33,190 nucleotides of DNA. It comes from a virus. Every line of letters begins with the position of its first letter. Within the stretch, counting starts at the first letter, position 1. The stretch spans positions 1 through 33,190 of IMG/VR virus record IMGVR_UViG_3300036716_000782. One strand, 5' to 3'. Below are positions 7,239 to 14,214 of this stretch, one piece after another. Made by a program: the position numbers and the translations under genes. The notes beneath the pieces are model-generated. The model searched no databases. It saw only the letters and a list, made by a program, of their open reading frames with translations, and had not been told where the DNA came from.

Positions 7239-8168
7239 ATGTTTAAGTCATTCTTTCAAGAAACTAGATGGTTCTTACTGGCGATCGGCATATTAACAGC
7301 CATCCTTGTAGGTAATATATTCTACTGGCAGTATGAAGAAGACCGAATAGCACGAGAAAATGCTGGTATCCCGCCTTGGATATTTAATCCAGAAGAGACT
7401 GAATTTGATATCGCTAAGAAGAAAGGACTAGAATTCAAAAAATTATCCGAAAATTTATATTCTATGACAGGTCATGTCGGGGTCGATGACTGTGAAAAAA
7501 TTGTACCAGAATTACCAAAAGATGGAACGCCATTTACTGTTATCTTAGAGAGTCCGGGTGGTTCTTTATTTGATGGTGTTTGTTTAGCGGCACATCTTAA
7601 ACAAAGAAATGTTGTAACAGTTGTCCGAGACACACCAATTATAGACGATGAGGGTAAAGTATTATATCAACCTGGTCTAATTAAAATGGAAGGGCAACCA
7701 GAAAGAAAAGAAAAATATACCATTTGTGCTTCGTCTTGTACTTTAATATTTTTAGGTGGTGACTATAGATATCTAATAGGAAATGTTTGGTTAGGAATTC
7801 ATGCTCCACGAACACCCGAAGGAGTAATATCAGGTATAAGCAAACAAGCACTTGAGTCACAAGCCTATAGAGCCAGTGCTGGTATATTGATGTTGTTAGA
7901 CTCGTTAGGCGTAACAAGTAATGACGTTAAGTATTTGTTTTTACAAGTACCATCCTCTTCGATGTATTGGTTACATCCTAGAGATTTTGAATATAAACCA
8001 CAACTAGGATTATTGGCAACTCATTATAGAGATTTTTGGGATTTCAATTTTGAGCAACCATTATATGTTGGAACTGGATCGCCAGGTAAAATTGAGCAAC
8101 CAAACAAGATACGATCAGTAGGACCGCCGGGTTCGAAACCACAATTACAAGAAATGCAGGAGAATTAA
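7239..8168 (+). CDS. Membrane-anchored ClpP-fold protease (COG3904-like)
   Basis: A signal-anchor helix (about 11-30) is followed by a ClpP/crotonase-fold domain, probably facing the periplasm. Visible motifs are ESPGGSLFDG (104-113), ICASSCTLIFLGG (candidate nucleophile Ser165 or Ser166), LGIHAPR (candidate His188) and HPRDF (candidate Asp249). The CAS-C...FLGG...LG-H order is what I recall for the COG3904 group of predicted periplasmic ClpP-like proteins. The C-terminus is Pro-rich. AAAGGA precedes the ATG. It is the first gene of a plus-strand unit, three bases before an SbmA-like transporter, so it may process peptides on the periplasmic side. Catalysis is inferred from motif order. Confidence 0.78.
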   Translation: MFKSFFQETRWFLLAIGILTAILVGNIFYWQYEEDRIARENAGIPPWIFNPEETEFDIAKKKGLEFKKLSENLYSMTGHVGVDDCEKIVPELPKDGTPFTVILESPGGSLFDGVCLAAHLKQRNVVTVVRDTPIIDDEGKVLYQPGLIKMEGQPERKEKYTICASSCTLIFLGGDYRYLIGNVWLGIHAPRTPEGVISGISKQALESQAYRASAGILMLLDSLGVTSNDVKYLFLQVPSSSMYWLHPRDFEYKPQLGLLATHYRDFWDFNFEQPLYVGTGSPGKIEQPNKIRSVGPPGSKPQLQEMQEN

Positions 8169-8171
8169 ACA

Positions 8172-9197
8172 ATGTTAAAATCATTTTTCTTAGATAAAGC
8201 AAGTGCCTTTTATGCCTGGGCGATGTTATCATTGTTACTAGGTATGACTTGGTATACAGTAGAAATACTTGTTTTTTATAATTTTTGGAATAAAGAAATT
8301 TATGACGCTATACAATCGCTCCAAGAGGATCGATTTTGGGAACTGTTTTTAGGATGGGATTGGAGTCGGATAACAGAATTTGTTATGTTGACAGAAGATA
8401 CTATGCCTTCGTTTTTAGAGATTATTGCTCTATATGTTCCTATTGCCGTTTACGCCACGTGGCAAACACAACGATATTGTTTCCATTGGCGAGAAGCAAA
8501 CACACATCACTACCTACGTAGATGGGAGAATTGTGATGCTAAGATTGAGGGTGGAAGTCAGAGGATACAAGAAGATTTAATGATATTTGGTAAAACTCTA
8601 CAAGGGTTATTTACTGGATTCTTTTCGTCTATCTTAGTATTGTTTGCTTTCCTTCCTATACTTTGGACATTATCAGAAGGCTTGCCTGTATGGAAGGGAG
8701 AAATAGTTCCTGGATTCTTAGTATGGGTAGCATTAGGTGTATCACTCGGTGGTACTTTTATATCAGTAATACTAGGTTGGAAATTACCAGGACTAGAATA
8801 CAATAATCAGAAAGTAGAAGCAAAGTTTAGAAAACAATTAGTATTCTCAGAAGATGATTTTAAACACAGAGCAACGGAAGTTTTATTTCCTATGTTCTCT
8901 TCAGTTAAGAGAAACTATTATAGACTGTTTAACTGGTATATGGGATTTGGTGTATGGCAAACGGCATTTGGATTATGTGTAGGTAACCTTGCCTTAATTG
9001 TTTTAGCACCAGCATATTTTGACCAACTAATTACACTTGGAGTATTATTCCAAGTATTAAACGCATTTGGACGGGTAGAAAGTTCAATGGGATTCTTTAT
9101 AGATCGATGGACGACCATCGTAGACTTCATGTCTGTTATTAAACGTATCCGTGAATTCAACACAGCCTTAGATACGGCAGAATTGGAGAAAAAATAA
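8172..9197 (+). CDS. SbmA/BacA-type peptide transporter
   Basis: This inner-membrane protein matches SbmA/BacA over nearly its whole length. Landmarks shared with E. coli SbmA (from memory) are IYDAIQ near 43-48, FHWRE then IEGGSQRIQED (126-135), LPGLEYNNQKVEAKFRK (205-221) followed by SEDD, NYYRLF (248-253), and near the C-terminus ITLG...FGRVE...WTT.V..MS..KR.R.F. SbmA/BacA are proton-driven dimeric importers of peptides and related compounds, without an ATPase domain. At 341 residues it is shorter than the roughly 400-residue SbmA, mainly through loss of the first N-terminal segments. AGGAG precedes the ATG. A proton-channel-like pair follows immediately. Confidence 0.92.
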   Translation: MLKSFFLDKASAFYAWAMLSLLLGMTWYTVEILVFYNFWNKEIYDAIQSLQEDRFWELFLGWDWSRITEFVMLTEDTMPSFLEIIALYVPIAVYATWQTQRYCFHWREANTHHYLRRWENCDAKIEGGSQRIQEDLMIFGKTLQGLFTGFFSSILVLFAFLPILWTLSEGLPVWKGEIVPGFLVWVALGVSLGGTFISVILGWKLPGLEYNNQKVEAKFRKQLVFSEDDFKHRATEVLFPMFSSVKRNYYRLFNWYMGFGVWQTAFGLCVGNLALIVLAPAYFDQLITLGVLFQVLNAFGRVESSMGFFIDRWTTIVDFMSVIKRIREFNTALDTAELEKK

Positions 9198-9689
9198 ATG
9201 ATTAAAAAGACTTTAGCCCGATGGTGGTTAATAACAACAGTTACTCTATGCGGAATCTATCCGTTATGGAAGTTTGGTATTTTCAGTGACATTTATCAAG
9301 CAGATGTCACTAGCATTCATTTGGTAATTTATGCTGTGTTTGTACTTGCTACTATATTAACGGGACTCGCGGCATGGCGAACAAATATAAGCGATAAGCA
9401 AACTGGACACTACAATGCTACAACAGGTAAGATAGTAGATGTATGCTGGTTCAGTTCAGAAACAATGATGGCATTAGGTCTCATTGGTACAATCGCAGGA
9501 ATGATATACTTGTTTGGAATGATCTTTGACCAAATAGATCCAAGCAATCCAGATGACTTAAAAGAAGCATTATCACATATGGCTAGAGGACTTTCAACAG
9601 CCATGTATACTACTATTTGTGGTATGATAGGTGCTTTAATTATTAAGGTTCAATTAATGAACATAGAGTTTGATAACAATAGTATATAG
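9198..9689 (+). CDS. TolQ/ExbB/MotA-like proton channel subunit
   Basis: Hydrophobic segments lie at about 9-29, 41-61, 90-109 and 128-150. The third carries LGLIGTIAGMIYLF, matching the TolQ/ExbB/MotA signature LGLIGTV.G, and the fourth carries LSTAMYTTICGMIGALI, matching the family's A..TT..GL. These proteins form proton-conducting pentamers around two copies of a TolR/ExbD/MotB partner and turn proton-motive force into mechanical work. It begins at the base after the SbmA-like stop codon and is followed two bases later by a TolR-like gene, so a complete stator is encoded. At 163 residues it is short for TolQ (about 230). Confidence 0.85.
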   Translation: MIKKTLARWWLITTVTLCGIYPLWKFGIFSDIYQADVTSIHLVIYAVFVLATILTGLAAWRTNISDKQTGHYNATTGKIVDVCWFSSETMMALGLIGTIAGMIYLFGMIFDQIDPSNPDDLKEALSHMARGLSTAMYTTICGMIGALIIKVQLMNIEFDNNSI

Positions 9690-9691
9690 AT

Positions 9692-10390
9692 ATGGATAAA
9701 CAAAGATTTAAAAGTATGACAGGATTTTTAGATATGCTATGGATCTTGTTAGCAGGGTTTGGTGCTATGTTTATTATTGCCTATTTAATGATTCAACCGC
9801 CAGCAAAAACGGCTGACATTATTAAAAAAGCAGAGTACATAGTTACTCTTGGTTGGGACAGTGAAGTTGGTGATGATATCGACCTTTGGGTTAAAAGTCC
9901 AAAAGGTATTACTGTTTCTTTTAGAAATAAGACTGGCGGTTTTATGAATCTAGAGAAGGATGATTTGGGCAGACAAAATGATACAATAATAGATGAATTT
10001 GGTAATCGAATTGTGTTAAAGATCAACAGAGAAATAATTACGTTAAGAGGTGTCCATGCTGGAGAATATGAAGTTATGATCCATGTTTATAATAGAGAAA
10101 TGTTTCAAGACAAAACTGTCGGTAGTGAAACTTATGGAAAGTTAACAAAAAGAGCAGGCCCGGTAAAATATACGGTTGAAGTTATCAAAATCAATCCTTA
10201 TAAGATTGTATATGTTCAAGAAGGAGTATACGAACATCACAAACAGGAAATAAGTATTGTAAGATTTACAGTTGACGAAGATGCAGAGTTTATAAGTTTT
10301 AATAATAAAGCATCGGATATTATACAAATGAGAGGTCGAACCTCATATGATGGGAATACAACCAGACCAGATGGGACACCAATATTATGA
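9692..10390 (+). CDS. TolR/ExbD-like stator subunit fused to DUF2135/YfaP-like domain
   Basis: A short basic N-terminus leads into one transmembrane helix (about 12-34) containing FLDMLWILL. This parallels FLDVLLVLL of TolR, so Asp14 is the likely proton-carrying residue. The periplasmic part does not look like TolR/ExbD or OmpA-type MotB. Residues about 45-125 instead have a beta-rich pattern, VTLGWDSEVGDDIDLWVKSP then a GG...L..DD...ND stretch, resembling DUF2135/YfaP-type domains. A second beta-rich region (about 145-215) follows. The domain swap suggests the stator acts on a different partner from Tol-Pal. Its stop overlaps the next start (ATGA). Confidence 0.78.
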   Translation: MDKQRFKSMTGFLDMLWILLAGFGAMFIIAYLMIQPPAKTADIIKKAEYIVTLGWDSEVGDDIDLWVKSPKGITVSFRNKTGGFMNLEKDDLGRQNDTIIDEFGNRIVLKINREIITLRGVHAGEYEVMIHVYNREMFQDKTVGSETYGKLTKRAGPVKYTVEVIKINPYKIVYVQEGVYEHHKQEISIVRFTVDEDAEFISFNNKASDIIQMRGRTSYDGNTTRPDGTPIL

Positions 10391-10902
10391 TGTTAGATAT
10401 GGAAACAACTAAAATATTTTTAACACTATCGATATTTGTATTAATGACGTTTTCGTTATTAGTTTCTATTCGTTATGGCAAAGTTAATAAATGGACTTAT
10501 ATTATGATTCCTTTTATTCTAATCCTGTCTATGACTGTTAAAACTAGTATAGAAGATATGTTAGGTTACCCAACTAATAAAGTTATATCAAAACAACAAC
10601 TTTATGTTACTCATATGGTTGGCATAAACAAAGAATGGATATATATTTGGGCTATCGATAGAGATATATCTTGGGAGCCCCGTTCATATAAAATAGTATA
10701 CACTAAAGAAGATCAACAGAAATTAGAAGAAGCCAAACAGCAACAACAAGCAGGAGTACCTGTAGGGATTATGATGGAGGCGCCAATGTTAGGTGGCGGC
10801 ACAGATCATGATACTTATTCACTTCAGGTTGAAGTTTACGATAAATTTTTAGGACACACAAAAGAAAATACAGAAACAAACAATAATGGAGCAGACGAAT
10901 GA
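10387..10902 (+). CDS. Two-helix membrane protein with soluble tail
   Basis: This 171-residue protein has two hydrophobic segments (about 8-28 and 37-55) and then a soluble domain with a KEWIYIWAIDRDISW strand region, a Gln/Glu-rich helix and a Gly/Met-rich loop. The family is not recognised. It overlaps both neighbours by four bases (ATGA junctions), so it is almost certainly made together with the stator genes and the ClpP gene and may be a structural partner. Confidence 0.82.
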   Translation: MMLDMETTKIFLTLSIFVLMTFSLLVSIRYGKVNKWTYIMIPFILILSMTVKTSIEDMLGYPTNKVISKQQLYVTHMVGINKEWIYIWAIDRDISWEPRSYKIVYTKEDQQKLEEAKQQQQAGVPVGIMMEAPMLGGGTDHDTYSLQVEVYDKFLGHTKENTETNNNGADE

Positions 10903-11477
10903 GTGATAAAAAAGTAATAACACCAGCAGATATGATACCACCTAAAGTAGAATTGCTTATGAATGGTATGTATGTGTTTATGGGAGATGTTTCTATGGAA
11001 ACTATGAGTCCAGTTGTTGATTGGATACTCGCTGAAAATATGAAAAAAACTAATAAACCAAAAGAACTAACCTTAGGGATTTGTTCTCGAGGAGGCGATT
11101 TAAATGCCTGCTTTGCCTTAGTTGATGTTATGAGGGCTTCGTCTATACCAGTTAAAACTGTAGGACTAGGAATGATTGCTTCATGCGGTTTACTATTGTT
11201 TATATCAGGTAAGAAAGGTCGTAGAGTTCTTACACCTAATACAGCAATATTGTCACATCAATATAGTTGGGGAAGTGTAGGCAAAGAACACGAACTATTT
11301 GCTCGTGTTAAGGAAATGGAACTAACCTCAGAACGTTTAATTAATCACTATAGAAAGTGTACAGGATTATCTGAAAAGAAAATTAGAGAAGTTTTACTAC
11401 CACCTCAAGATGTTTGGCTAGGTGCTGAAGAAGCCTTGGCATTGAAACTTTGTGATAAGGTAGAAAATGTCAAATAA
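10899..11477 (+). CDS. ClpP-like serine protease with full triad
   Basis: The protein follows the ClpP fold: a GDVS strand near the start, SRGGDLNACFALVDVM (63-78), GMIASCGLLL with nucleophile Ser95, AILSHQ with His120, and PQDVWLGAEEAL with Asp171. The Ser, His and Asp fall in ClpP order and approximate spacing. No leader or membrane helix is seen, so it acts in the cytoplasm. At 192 residues it matches ClpP length. In T4-like phages ClpP-fold enzymes can serve as prohead proteases, but here the gene sits in a membrane-transport cassette, away from head genes, so peptide degradation is the simpler reading. Confidence 0.88.
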   Translation: MSDKKVITPADMIPPKVELLMNGMYVFMGDVSMETMSPVVDWILAENMKKTNKPKELTLGICSRGGDLNACFALVDVMRASSIPVKTVGLGMIASCGLLLFISGKKGRRVLTPNTAILSHQYSWGSVGKEHELFARVKEMELTSERLINHYRKCTGLSEKKIREVLLPPQDVWLGAEEALALKLCDKVENVK

Positions 11478-11613
11478 CAAGAAACTTTGTTCTTGTGGGC
11501 ATGACCCAGTTGAATGTGATTGTAAAGCAGGTTGTAAATGTGGTTGTAGACGTCAGTATTTAGGAAGTCATATTAGGTGGGGCACATCTTCGTTTAGTAG
11601 GATGGTTAAATAA
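11467..11613 (+). CDS. 48-aa Cys-rich mini-protein, possible metal binder
   Basis: The ORF starts inside the end of the ClpP gene and its stop shares a base with the next ATG. Seven Cys lie within residues 8-27 (CSCGH...CDC..GCKCGC), plus a His, a density like metallothioneins or small zinc-ribbon peptides. The remainder is basic. Metal binding is inference from composition. AAGGT upstream is a modest ribosome site, but the exact fit between two genes supports translation. Confidence 0.65.
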   Translation: MSNNKKLCSCGHDPVECDCKAGCKCGCRRQYLGSHIRWGTSSFSRMVK

Positions 11614-11711
11614 TGACAAGAACTGTATTTGATAAAGTAATGACTTTTTGTTCGTATGCTTTATTATCAGCATATGGAGTCTGGGTTATCTACTATATAG
11701 TTAATTTATAG
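11613..11711 (+). CDS. 32-aa single-helix membrane peptide
   Basis: Its ATG overlaps the previous stop (TAATG). Most of the peptide is one hydrophobic, Tyr-rich helix (about 11-31). It ends the plus-strand cassette, and its last 19 bases overlap the end of the convergent 2OG oxygenase gene. Function unknown. Confidence 0.55.
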   Translation: MTRTVFDKVMTFCSYALLSAYGVWVIYYIVNL

Positions 11712-12361
11712 TATCTCATCATCAACGAATCCCTATTAAAATCTGTTAAATCTTTAATAGGGTCTACTTTATGCCAAGAATTCTCGCTAGGTTTAATACA
11801 CCAAGCGATATTAGGTATATATGGTATCGATTTAAGTGTCATGTAACCATCCATTACGTTAAATGCTTTAAATTTCTTTAATAATTTTACACCTAAATTT
11901 GAATGGCTGTCATCAATAGGACAGTATACTTGAAAGTTTAATAATAATCCTTTATGATTCATATCAGTATGTGGAAGTAAATCTATATTAATTTCTCTTA
12001 CTAATTCCGATCCACCTTTTGCTTCATCGGTAATACCAAATCTGTTAAAGATTGCTTCTTTAACTTGTACATTAGATAAAAGTATATCAACTTCTTCATG
12101 TACACTATCTGCTTTATACATATTATAAGTTATTGTGCCGGCTTTGTGTATGTTTTCTAATGTAGGTTTAAATTCGCCGTCATTATGTATTTCTATTTTT
12201 TGTATCACTTTGAGGTTATCGTTTGTTAACTTGTCATTGGCTTGTACTAATCTTTTATAAAGATCTTCTGGTAAAAAGTCGTGGATTATAAAATGATCGA
12301 ATGGTGTCTTTGACACCATTGCTTTATTAATTTTAGATAGGATATATTCTAAATGTTTCAT
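11693..12361 (-). CDS. 2OG-Fe(II) oxygenase-like protein
   Basis: This cytoplasmic protein has the layout of a 2-oxoglutarate/Fe(II) dioxygenase. H131-x-D133 (LLPHTDMNHKG) would be the first two iron ligands, His197 (NSWHKVDP) the third, and Arg210 (NRDSLMMRYY) the 2-oxoglutarate-binding residue. The N-terminal FDHFIIHDFLP motif is typical of prolyl-hydroxylase-like members. Such genes are frequent in T4-like marine phages, with mostly unknown substrates. A late-type box lies ten bases upstream and no Shine-Dalgarno is seen. Confidence 0.78.
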   Translation of the reverse strand: MKHLEYILSKINKAMVSKTPFDHFIIHDFLPEDLYKRLVQANDKLTNDNLKVIQKIEIHNDGEFKPTLENIHKAGTITYNMYKADSVHEEVDILLSNVQVKEAIFNRFGITDEAKGGSELVREINIDLLPHTDMNHKGLLLNFQVYCPIDDSHSNLGVKLLKKFKAFNVMDGYMTLKSIPYIPNIAWCIKPSENSWHKVDPIKDLTDFNRDSLMMRYYKLTI

Positions 12362-12370
12362 TGTTGCTCA

Positions 12371-12378
12371 TATTTATG
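12371..12378 (-). promoter_or_regulatory. T4-late-type box CATAAATA
   Basis: Seven of eight bases match TATAAATA. It lies between the tRNA and the 2OG oxygenase gene and predicts a leader of only about four bases before the ATG at 12361. Confidence 0.5.
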
Positions 12379-12380
12379 TT

Positions 12381-12455
12381 TGGTAACACCTAGGGGAATC
12401 GAACCCCTCTTGCCAGGATGAAAACCTGGAGTCCTAACCGATAGACGAAGGTGTC
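12381..12455 (-). tRNA. tRNA-Glu (anticodon UUC)
   Basis: The minus strand folds as a complete 75-base cloverleaf. The seven-pair acceptor stem is GACACCT with AGGTGTT (one G-T pair). The anticodon stem CCAGG/CCTGG holds the loop TTTTCAT, giving anticodon TTC. The T arm GAGGGGTTCGATTCCCC has the invariant GTTCGA, and a 3' CCA is encoded. It reads GAA codons, abundant in AT-rich phage genes. Its first 22 bases overlap the 3' end of the glycosyltransferase-like gene. Confidence 0.96.
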
Positions 12456-13423
12456 AATGTCTTATATATTTCTATCCACTTCTTTGATATAGAATTTGGT
12501 GAATAGTTTTGTGCTATGAATTCTTGTGCCTTTGTAATCTTATCAACAACTAGATCTGGTTGATTTATCATCTCTTGATATATTTCAGACATATCACCGA
12601 TATATAAAAAGTCTTTTAGGTCTTCATAACTCGGTATGCCTGGGTTTGTTAACACCATTCTACCTTGTTGTAAAGCGTCAATTGGTCTGTTATTACCTTT
12701 ACAAGATGAATGTTTGTCATCAACAACAGGTAACATAACAAAATCAGATTCTTCTACCAATTTACCCTGTTCATCAAAGTCCCACTCTATTAATTGATCA
12801 AGTAGTATCATATATTCATCTTCTACAAGTTTTCTTTTCTCAGGTGTTAAATTCCAATAACCGGCAATCTTTTTTCTCAACTTTGAGATTTTTATAGGAC
12901 GCTCGGGCACATTGGTCATTATTTTTATATTAGTTTTTCTAATGCTATTCAAGACTTCTCTTATTTCAGACCAATTTAATTTAGAATAATTAGCCTCTGA
13001 TCCATAATAAAATGTATTCATAATATCTTTAAGTACAAATTTTGGTTCGCCTCTAATTCTCTCTGTAGGGTCGGGGATAACATATGATGTTTTACTTGTT
13101 TCTGTTTGTATCACTTCACTTAATGTGCGACAAGTAGTTGTAACAGCATTGGCATTTGGTATAGTAAAATACCAATGTTCAAATTTGTTAAACTTGTCAT
13201 CGGCAACATCAACAATATACTTTATTTTGTTTGACATACAATACTCAGCATCTTCTTTACTATGCTTTTTACCTAATACTGCTATATCATCAGGTTTTAA
13301 AGATGTAATATCATCTGTAACTCTACTATCATCTATATTACTTGACGGTATTGTTGCCCTTGATCTGTAAGAATAAGGTGGCGGTCTAGTGCTATCTAAT
13401 TTTGGTGTAACAAAAACTAACAT
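12434..13423 (-). CDS. Glycosyltransferase-like protein (GT-B type C-terminal half)
   Basis: The C-terminal third reads like GT-B glycosyltransferases: KGNNRPIDALQQGRMVLTN (a nucleotide-sugar-site-like segment), then YIGDM and a closing helix AQEFIAQNYSPNSISKKWIEIY. The N-terminal half is poorly matched to known families. Such proteins in T4-like phages may decorate DNA or virion proteins; the acceptor is unknown. The final seven codons and stop come from the 5' part of the tRNA-Glu gene. Confidence 0.62.
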   Translation of the reverse strand: MLVFVTPKLDSTRPPPYSYRSRATIPSSNIDDSRVTDDITSLKPDDIAVLGKKHSKEDAEYCMSNKIKYIVDVADDKFNKFEHWYFTIPNANAVTTTCRTLSEVIQTETSKTSYVIPDPTERIRGEPKFVLKDIMNTFYYGSEANYSKLNWSEIREVLNSIRKTNIKIMTNVPERPIKISKLRKKIAGYWNLTPEKRKLVEDEYMILLDQLIEWDFDEQGKLVEESDFVMLPVVDDKHSSCKGNNRPIDALQQGRMVLTNPGIPSYEDLKDFLYIGDMSEIYQEMINQPDLVVDKITKAQEFIAQNYSPNSISKKWIEIYKTLTPSSIG

Positions 13424-13435
13424 AAAACTATTTAC

Positions 13436-13897
13436 TTATTTGATAGAATGGGGTGTAGTTTGTGATATGTAATAACCAAACCAATGTTCGCCAAACCTGT
13501 TATTAATCCTTCTGTAGAACTTTGGTTCAATACTTACATCTACAATATATACATTATTTTTATCGCTATCTTTATGATAGAATATTAAGTAACAAGGTGC
13601 TTTATGTTTTAGAGCATATTTTCTATATTCTAAAAGTTTCTCATCAACACTCCAAATTCTTTCTGGTTCACCTGTAACTTTATAGGTGGATCGCTTGTTC
13701 TTACTATCATAAAAGGCTACAACTTTTTTGCCTTTCTTTATTATATGATCAGGAACTGCTAACCCATCTTCTCTAAACTCGTCGGGTTCGTGTATAGTAC
13801 ATTTTGGATGGATTCTCTCTATTACTTTGAGAGCATGATTCTTTTCTAGCCTGTTGCCAAATTCTAAACTGCTTTCAAATTCCTTAGACCGTTTCAA
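13436..13897 (-). CDS. PD-(D/E)XK nuclease-like protein
   Basis: Residues 49-66 read VPD (Asp50), a KGKKVVAF strand, then Asp64-Ser-Lys66, fitting the PD-(D/E)XK metal-binding core. Glu12 or Glu18 in the N-terminal helix could complete the site. The 153-residue size suits a minimal nuclease domain. It starts with TTG and overlaps the upstream gene by 14 bases. Sequence signatures of this superfamily are weak, so the call is tentative. Confidence 0.5.
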   Translation of the reverse strand: MKRSKEFESSLEFGNRLEKNHALKVIERIHPKCTIHEPDEFREDGLAVPDHIIKKGKKVVAFYDSKNKRSTYKVTGEPERIWSVDEKLLEYRKYALKHKAPCYLIFYHKDSDKNNVYIVDVSIEPKFYRRINNRFGEHWFGYYISQTTPHSIK

Positions 13898-14213
13898 TGT
13901 CTTCTGCTACTTTAACTGCTATAACATTTGCCCATATAAAACTACGCCAACCTTCTGCTTTAATATCCCAAACACTTTGTAAATGGTCTTTAACAGGCTT
14001 AGGCTCTTCGCCCTCTGCTAAAGGTTTAGGTCGTTTGTCAACAGGTATTGCTTCTGTTACAAGTGTACAAGTCATTATACGTTGTTCACCGTCTTTTTTT
14101 GTAAACGTAACTTCTAGAATTTTAGATTGTAAATCTTCTTTAACTTCTGCTTGACGGGTCTTGTCGTCAAACCCTACGTCTTCAAATATATCTCGTTGTA
14201 CAAAGTCGTCCAT
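13884..14213 (-). CDS. DUF2693-like (SH3-type beta-barrel) protein
   Basis: The pattern VTFTKKDGEQRIMTCTLV, then ...VWDIKAEGWRSFIWANV, is what I recall for DUF2693 proteins of T4-like phages, small proteins with an SH3-like barrel and unknown role. The ATG at 14213 is chosen because GGAG lies eight bases upstream; an in-frame TTG exists at 14225. The gene begins one base after the previous stop. Confidence 0.68.
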   Translation of the reverse strand: MDDFVQRDIFEDVGFDDKTRQAEVKEDLQSKILEVTFTKKDGEQRIMTCTLVTEAIPVDKRPKPLAEGEEPKPVKDHLQSVWDIKAEGWRSFIWANVIAVKVAEDIETV

Positions 14214-14214
14214 A

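Noticed and set aside
7090-7296. 68-codon plus-strand frame before the ClpP-fold protease gene
   Set aside because: It overlaps the well-supported gene at 7239 by 58 bases, has only a weak, distant AAAGG, and its product has no recognisable pattern or membrane segment. It is more likely leader sequence.
9692-10390. Zorya-type defence (ZorA/ZorB)
   Set aside because: The stator pair is similar in principle, but there is no OmpA-like peptidoglycan-binding domain on the B subunit, no long ZorA tail and no ZorC/D/E genes nearby.
14034-14062. TTGACA on the minus strand resembling the HAD-gene promoter
   Set aside because: It lies inside the DUF2693-like gene and no -10 box follows at 16-18 bases.
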